Of a stretch of 64,000 nucleotides of DNA, positions 59,781 through 64,000 are shown one piece after another. The notes under the pieces were generated by a model. It was not told where the DNA came from. It did not search any database and saw nothing but the letters and a program-made list of their open reading frames with translations. The translations under genes and the position numbers were made by a program. The DNA comes from Notamacropus eugenii (taxonomy: Eukaryota > Chordata > Mammalia > Diprotodontia > Macropodidae), in assembly GCF_028372415.1 (NCBI RefSeq), contig NC_092875.1, positions 53,848,271 through 53,912,270 of the forward strand, given 5' to 3'. How positions within the stretch are numbered: the stretch's first letter is position 1; each line of letters opens with the position of its first letter.

Positions 59781-60567
59781 GAGACAAAGGAGCATCGGAA
59801 AGTTTCCCCCCTCTCGCCCACGTGCCACACTTGCTCCAAACCCAGAAACAGCGGTCTCTTCAGCGAACTCATAATCTCTCCGAATGAACGAATCCAAGGA
59901 CAGACTCAGCGCCACTCCCCGATTCAACTTTCGCCGACTACGGGACACCACCACTTCACCCCCAGCCAGGGGACCCTCAGCCTAAAACCACCTAGCTGGG
60001 CTAGACTAGAGAGTCACCAAACACACAGCGCCTAATTTGGGAACTTTGTCCACTTACGCAAGGGACTGGGAGAGGGGAAGGCCTGCCATTAAGGGCTCCT
60101 ACCTGTAATTCCAGCTCCCCAGGAAACTAGGAAGGAGAATTACGCGATTGCACCTTGATCCTGGAATCTATCCCACTCCTCTCCAACTTTCCCAAGGGAT
60201 TCAAGTGAGGGCTCACAATGTTTTTCTAAGCCAAAGATTTCGCCCCTTCACTGACCAACAGACGCCAGACTGTTGCTCGTTCTGAGGCGTTTCAACATTA
60301 GCTAGACTGGTCCTCACAAAACATAGATGAGGGCGGATGGCATTCCAGCAACAGGGGACAGACAGCTTGTGTTATTGTACCCAGTAGGAGGACTGTAAGG
60401 CAGTGGCGTCCCGCTTAGAGAAGCCTGGGGCAAGAACTCCTGAGATGTGGCCAGGGTCCTTTGCTGAACTCATTATCTTCCCCCCAAACTTTCCGCCTTT
60501 TTCCAATTACCGCCGAGGGCACCACCATCCTTCCAGTCACCCAGGCTCACGACCTCACATCCCTGAC

Positions 60568-60621
60568 TCTCCGTCTCTCTGTCTGTCTGTCTGTCTCTGC
60601 CTCTGTCTCTCTCTCTGTCTC

Positions 60622-60652
<31 letters not shown>

Positions 60653-60716
60653 GTTTCTCTGTCTCTCTGTCTCTGTCTCTGTCTCTGTCTCTGTCTCTGT
60701 CTCTGTCTCTTTCTCG
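60568..60716. repeat. (TCTG)/(TCTGTC)n tract, left arm
   Basis: TC/TG compound repeat; about 6 bp shorter than its mirror in the right arm. Confidence 0.95.
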
Positions 60717-60924
60717 CTAGTCCATTCCCATGTCCTGTCGATTTTACCACTGTAACATCTGCCTTGGACTTGCTAATAATCTTTGTACACCTCCGCCCGT
60801 CCGTGTACTCTTGAGATCCAGAGGCCTCCTTGGCAGCCTTTCCCGATTCCCCTTCCCTCGACTGAGTGTCTCCTCAATTCATCCTGTATGCGTATGTTTT
60901 GCGTATATAGTTGCTTGCATGTTG

Positions 60925-61045
60925 TCTCTTCCATAAGCCAGTGAGCTCCTTGAGAGCGGGGGACTTTTTAAATCATTGATTTATTTTTGTCCCTTCTTTG
61001 TCTCTCTAGCACTCAGAACAGTGACTGGCGCGTATATAGTTGGAA
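60925..61045 (+). mobile_element. L2-type 3' tail in left arm
   Basis: 'gccagtgagctccttgagag', then 'tagcactcagaacagtgact', 'ggcgcgtatatagttggaac': decayed L2 3' order. Mirror at 62844-62964. Confidence 0.55.
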
Positions 61046-61488
61046 CTTGTTTGTTAACCTAACTTCCCTAGCTTCTGGCTCTACTCTTGCCCCAAGCTTC
61101 TACTCTATTCCTCCCTGGAAGCGTCCCAGATCTCCGGAACTAAAAGGATTCTGCGAACTCCTCATACGATCCTTCGGAGACCTCCTTTGTCTCCTATAGC
61201 TCTCCGTGCAAGACCTTATCTTCCGTGCGTCTGTTCACGTCCTCTACCACGCAGCATGATGTAGGTAATCTCCTTGTGGCCGGAGAATGCGTCAATTTCT
61301 TCCGTTGTTGGCGTCGAGGATTCAACACAGTAGGCAACACAGTGGTTGCCTTGCACACAGCTGACCCTTAATAAGGCTTTGAATGGAATTCGACTGTCTT
61401 TCAGCAGGTTCCAGGCATAGAAAGCGAAGGAGTCCTTACGATGTGAAAAAACAGCTCGTTTTGTGTCATCCAAAAGCGAACGAAATCG

Positions 61489-61561
61489 TGTTTCCGCCCG
61501 GTTTCGAACCGGGGACCTTTCGCGTGTTAGGCGAACGTGATAACCACTACACTACGGAAAC
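61489..61561 (-). tRNA. tRNA-Val (AAC), left palindrome arm
   Basis: 73-nt body identical to the mirror gene at 62328 and to those at 10354 and 50713. Transcribed leftward, away from the palindrome centre. Stop T4 (plus-strand AAAA 61472-61475). Its 5' flank ('aaaacccttg', 'aaaatgagac', 'ttcac') is related to that of the gene at 19985. Confidence 0.98.
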
Positions 61562-61664
61562 CCCCTTCATGTCGGACCTTCCCAAGGAAAACCCTTGCAG
61601 AAAATGAGACAGTTCACGTTAGAAATCTTGCCTTCAGTCCAGAGTTGTAGAAGTGACTTTGTGG

Positions 61665-62224
61665 TAGCAAGAATGACAGTGGTGAGTTGTGAGGATTGTG
61701 AAGGAATCTCGTTTCGTTAGGAAAGAATATCAAGTTAGGGCACCGCTTGCTACCAGGTTCTGGCTCCAAAATAAAGGGATCTTTTGTCTTTATTTAAGGG
61801 TTGTCTATCTTCTGTAGCGCCCAGGACTATACTCGTTAGAGATCAGATTTTCCTCTCTCGGGGATTCGTTTAATAAACCTCTTCTTGCTCAACACTCTGG
61901 TTAGACACCGGAATTTCTGATATGTCTGTGGAGATGGCCCACCTGCGGTTTGCTCGCAAGGGTATACTGATAGGAGAAAAAGGGAGGGGCCTCACAATCT
62001 GTGAGATTCGGACAAAGCATCACTCTACTGCCTACTCTAGTCTCTCCATCGTGAGGGAGCCCTCAGATGGGGAAATCTCACAATCTTCTTGTTCCCAGCT
62101 TTTAGTGTAGTTGTATTCTCTGCTGAGAATAAATTCTATGCGCTCTTCCCTGTGGCTTAGCTGAATGCCCTTCTACATCCTTTTAAGACTGACTCGAGAA
62201 ACTATCGGTGAAGACATTCCTAAC
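61665..62224. other. Palindrome spacer
   Basis: 560 bp of single-copy sequence within the window, between the divergent tRNA-Val genes. AATAAA motifs occur at about 61771, 61871 and 62128. No gene recognised. It could be LTR-derived, but there is not enough evidence to say so. Confidence 0.6.
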
Positions 62225-62327
62225 CCACAAAGTCACTTCTACAACTCTGGACTGAAGGCAAGATTTCTAACGTGAACTGTCTCATTTTCTGCAAGGGTTT
62301 TCCTTGGGAAGGTCCGACATGAAGGGG

Positions 62328-62400
62328 GTTTCCGTAGTGTAGTGGTTATCACGTTCGCCTAACACGCGAAAGGTCCCCGGTTCGAAACCGGGCGGAAACA
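62328..62400 (+). tRNA. tRNA-Val (AAC), right palindrome arm
   Basis: Exact mirror of the gene at 61489. Transcribed rightward. Stop TTTT at 62414-62417. The two genes diverge with 766 bp between their 5' ends. Confidence 0.98.
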
Positions 62401-62843
62401 CGATTTCGTTCGCTTTTGGATGACACAAAACGAGCTGTTTTTTCACATCGTAAGGACTCCTTCGCTTTCTATGCCTGGAACCTGCTGAAAGACAGTCGAA
62501 TTCATTCAAAGCCTTATTAAGGGTCAGCTGTGTGCAAGGCAACCACTGTGTTGCCTACTGTGTTGAATCCTCGACGCCAACAACGGAAGAAATTGACGCA
62601 TTCTCCGGCCACAAGGAGATTACCTACATCATGCTGCGTGGTAGAGGACGTGAACAGACGCACGGAAGATAAGGTCTTGCACGGAGAGCTATAGGAGACA
62701 AAGGAGGTCTCCGAAGGATCGTATGAGGAGTTCGCAGAATCCTTTTAGTTCCGGAGATCTGGGACGCTTCCAGGGAGGAATAGAGTAGAAGCTTGGGGCA
62801 AGAGTAGAGCCAGAAGCTAGGGAAGTTAGGTTAACAAACAAGT

Positions 62844-62964
62844 TCCAACTATATACGCGCCAGTCACTGTTCTGAGTGCTAGAGAGACAAAGAAGGGACA
62901 AAAATAAATCAATGATTTAAAAGTCCCCCGCTCTCAAGGAGCTCACTGGCTTATGGAAGAGACA
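62844..62964 (-). mobile_element. L2-type 3' tail in right arm
   Basis: Mirror copy of 60925-61045. Confidence 0.55.
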
Positions 62965-63176
62965 ACATGCAAGCAACTATATACGCAAAACATACGCATA
63001 CAGGATGAATTGAGGAGACACTCAGTCGAGGGAAGGGGAATCGGGAAAGGCTGCCAAGGAGGCCTCTGGATCTCAAGAGTACACGGACGGGCGGAGGTGT
63101 ACAAAGATTATTAGCAAGTCCAAGGCAGATGTTACAGTGGTAAAATCGACAGGACATGGGAATGGACTAGCGAGAA

Positions 63177-63240
63177 AGAGACAGAGACAGAGACAGAGAC
63201 AGAGACAGAGACAGAGACAGAGACAGAGAGACAGAGAAAC

Positions 63241-63271
<31 letters not shown>

Positions 63272-63325
63272 GAGACAGAGAGAGAGACAGAGGCAGAGAC
63301 AGACAGACAGACAGAGAGACGGAGA
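63177..63325. repeat. (CAGAGA)n tract, right arm
   Basis: Mirror of the TCTGTC tract of the left arm, one hexamer longer. Confidence 0.95.
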
Positions 63326-64000
63326 GTCAGGGATGTGAGGTCGTGAGCCTGGGTGACTGGAAGGATGGTGGTGCCCTCGGCGGTAATTGGAAAAAGGCGG
63401 AAAGTTTGGGGGGAAGATAATGAGTTCAGCAAAGGACCCTGGCCACATCTCAGGAGTTCTTGCCCCAGGCTTCTCTAAGCGGGACGCCACTGCCTTACAG
63501 TCCTCCTACTGGGTACAATAACACAAGCTGTCTGTCCCCTGTTGCTGGAATGCCATCCGCCCTCATCTATGTTTTGTGAGGACCAGTCTAGCTAATGTTG
63601 AAACGCCTCAGAACGAGCAACAGTCTGGCGTCTGTTGGTCAGTGAAGGGGCGAAATCTTTGGCTTAGAAAAACATTGTGAGCCCTCACTTGAATCCCTTG
63701 GGAAAGTTGGAGAGGAGTGGGATAGATTCCAGGATCAAGGTGCAATCGCGTAATTCTCCTTCCTAGTTTCCTGGGGAGCTGGAATTACAGGTAGGAGCCC
63801 TTAATGGCAGGCCTTCCCTCTCCCAGTCCCTTGCGTAAGTGGACAAAGTTCCCAAATTAGGCGCTGTGTGTTTGGTGACTCTCTAGTCTAGCCCAGCTAG
63901 GTGGTTTTAGGCTGAGGGTCCCCTGGCTGGGGGTGAAGTGGTGGTGTCCCGTAGTCGGCGAAAGTTGAATCGGGGAGTGCGCTGAGTCTGTCCTTGGATT

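Larger units (their letters stand above)
59891..61664 (+). repeat. Palindrome left arm
   Basis: Reverse complement of 62225-64000 over about 1.77 kb. By eye the differences are one-base indels and a 6-bp length change in the TCTGTC tract; I saw no clear substitution. The arm contains tRNA-Val at 61489, an L2-type tail and a TC/TG tract. The arm probably extends further left than can be tested, because the window stops at 64000. Confidence 0.95.
62225..64000 (-). repeat. Palindrome right arm (cut by the window end)
   Basis: Mirror of the left arm. Mirror coordinates sum to 123889 near the centre and 123891 at the outer end, so net indel difference is only 2 bp. Matching still runs at base 64000. 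Confidence 0.95.

Noticed and set aside
61665-62224. Palindrome spacer as a possible LTR (AATAAA motifs, TG/CA near the ends)
   Set aside because: The apparent TG and CA fall within the arm match itself, no promoter order is clear, and there is no second copy here to compare.
1-64000. CRISPR arrays, operons, bacterial-type genes
   Set aside because: The repeats are eukaryotic microsatellites and retroelements; no spaced direct-repeat array and no dense coding are present.

Overview
This window looks like nuclear DNA of a therian mammal, most likely a marsupial. It carries 12 intact tRNA genes and 3 tRNA pseudogenes in a sea of interspersed repeats, and no intact protein-coding gene was found. 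The marsupial call rests on the repeat mix: L1 3' ends, an RTE-like LINE whose 3' tail is shared with tRNA-derived SINEs, CR1/L3-like and L2 LINE remains, and a hAT mini-element with palindrome-like ends. It is an inference. The isoacceptor mix (Val-AAC, Val-CAC, Ser-GCT, Ser-AGA, Lys-CTT, His-GTG, Pro-AGG) resembles the large tRNA cluster beside the histone genes and extended MHC of other mammals.

Layout. 1-9.5 kb: LINE debris, a solo LTR (5.26-5.79 kb), a tRNA-His pseudogene and a long G run. 10.35-20.06 kb: Val-AAC (+) and Val-AAC (-) flank two RTE-like LINE copies joined head to head, L1 3' ends and a Lys pseudogene. 20-27.4 kb: L1 remains on the minus strand and two 5'-truncated retrocopies side by side (carboxypeptidase N catalytic chain, splicing factor SYF2). 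27.5-34.1 kb (block 1) and 51.5-55.1 kb (block 2): old direct segmental duplicates, each carrying Ser-GCT followed by Ser-AGA. In block 1 the Ser-AGA copy is dead and split by a solo LTR, and an RTE-like LINE lies between the two tRNAs. In block 2 both tRNAs are intact. 34-51 kb: Val-CAC, His-GTG, Lys-CTT and Val-AAC, a hAT mini-element, and an inverted pair of CR1/L2-tail composites. 55-59.6 kb: mostly unassigned sequence and a large GGAA array. 59.7-64 kb: Pro-AGG, then a palindrome with arms of about 1.77 kb, nearly identical by eye, a 560-bp spacer, and a divergent Val-AAC gene in each arm. The window ends inside the right arm.

The working content is Pol III transcription units. Each intact tRNA has internal A and B boxes, a clean cloverleaf and a T4-5 stop within a few tens of bases. 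The main story is turnover of tRNA copies by segmental duplication, inverted duplication and transposon insertion, with tRNA bodies kept identical while their flanks diverge. All boundaries and identities were judged by eye; repeat family names are inferences unless stated.
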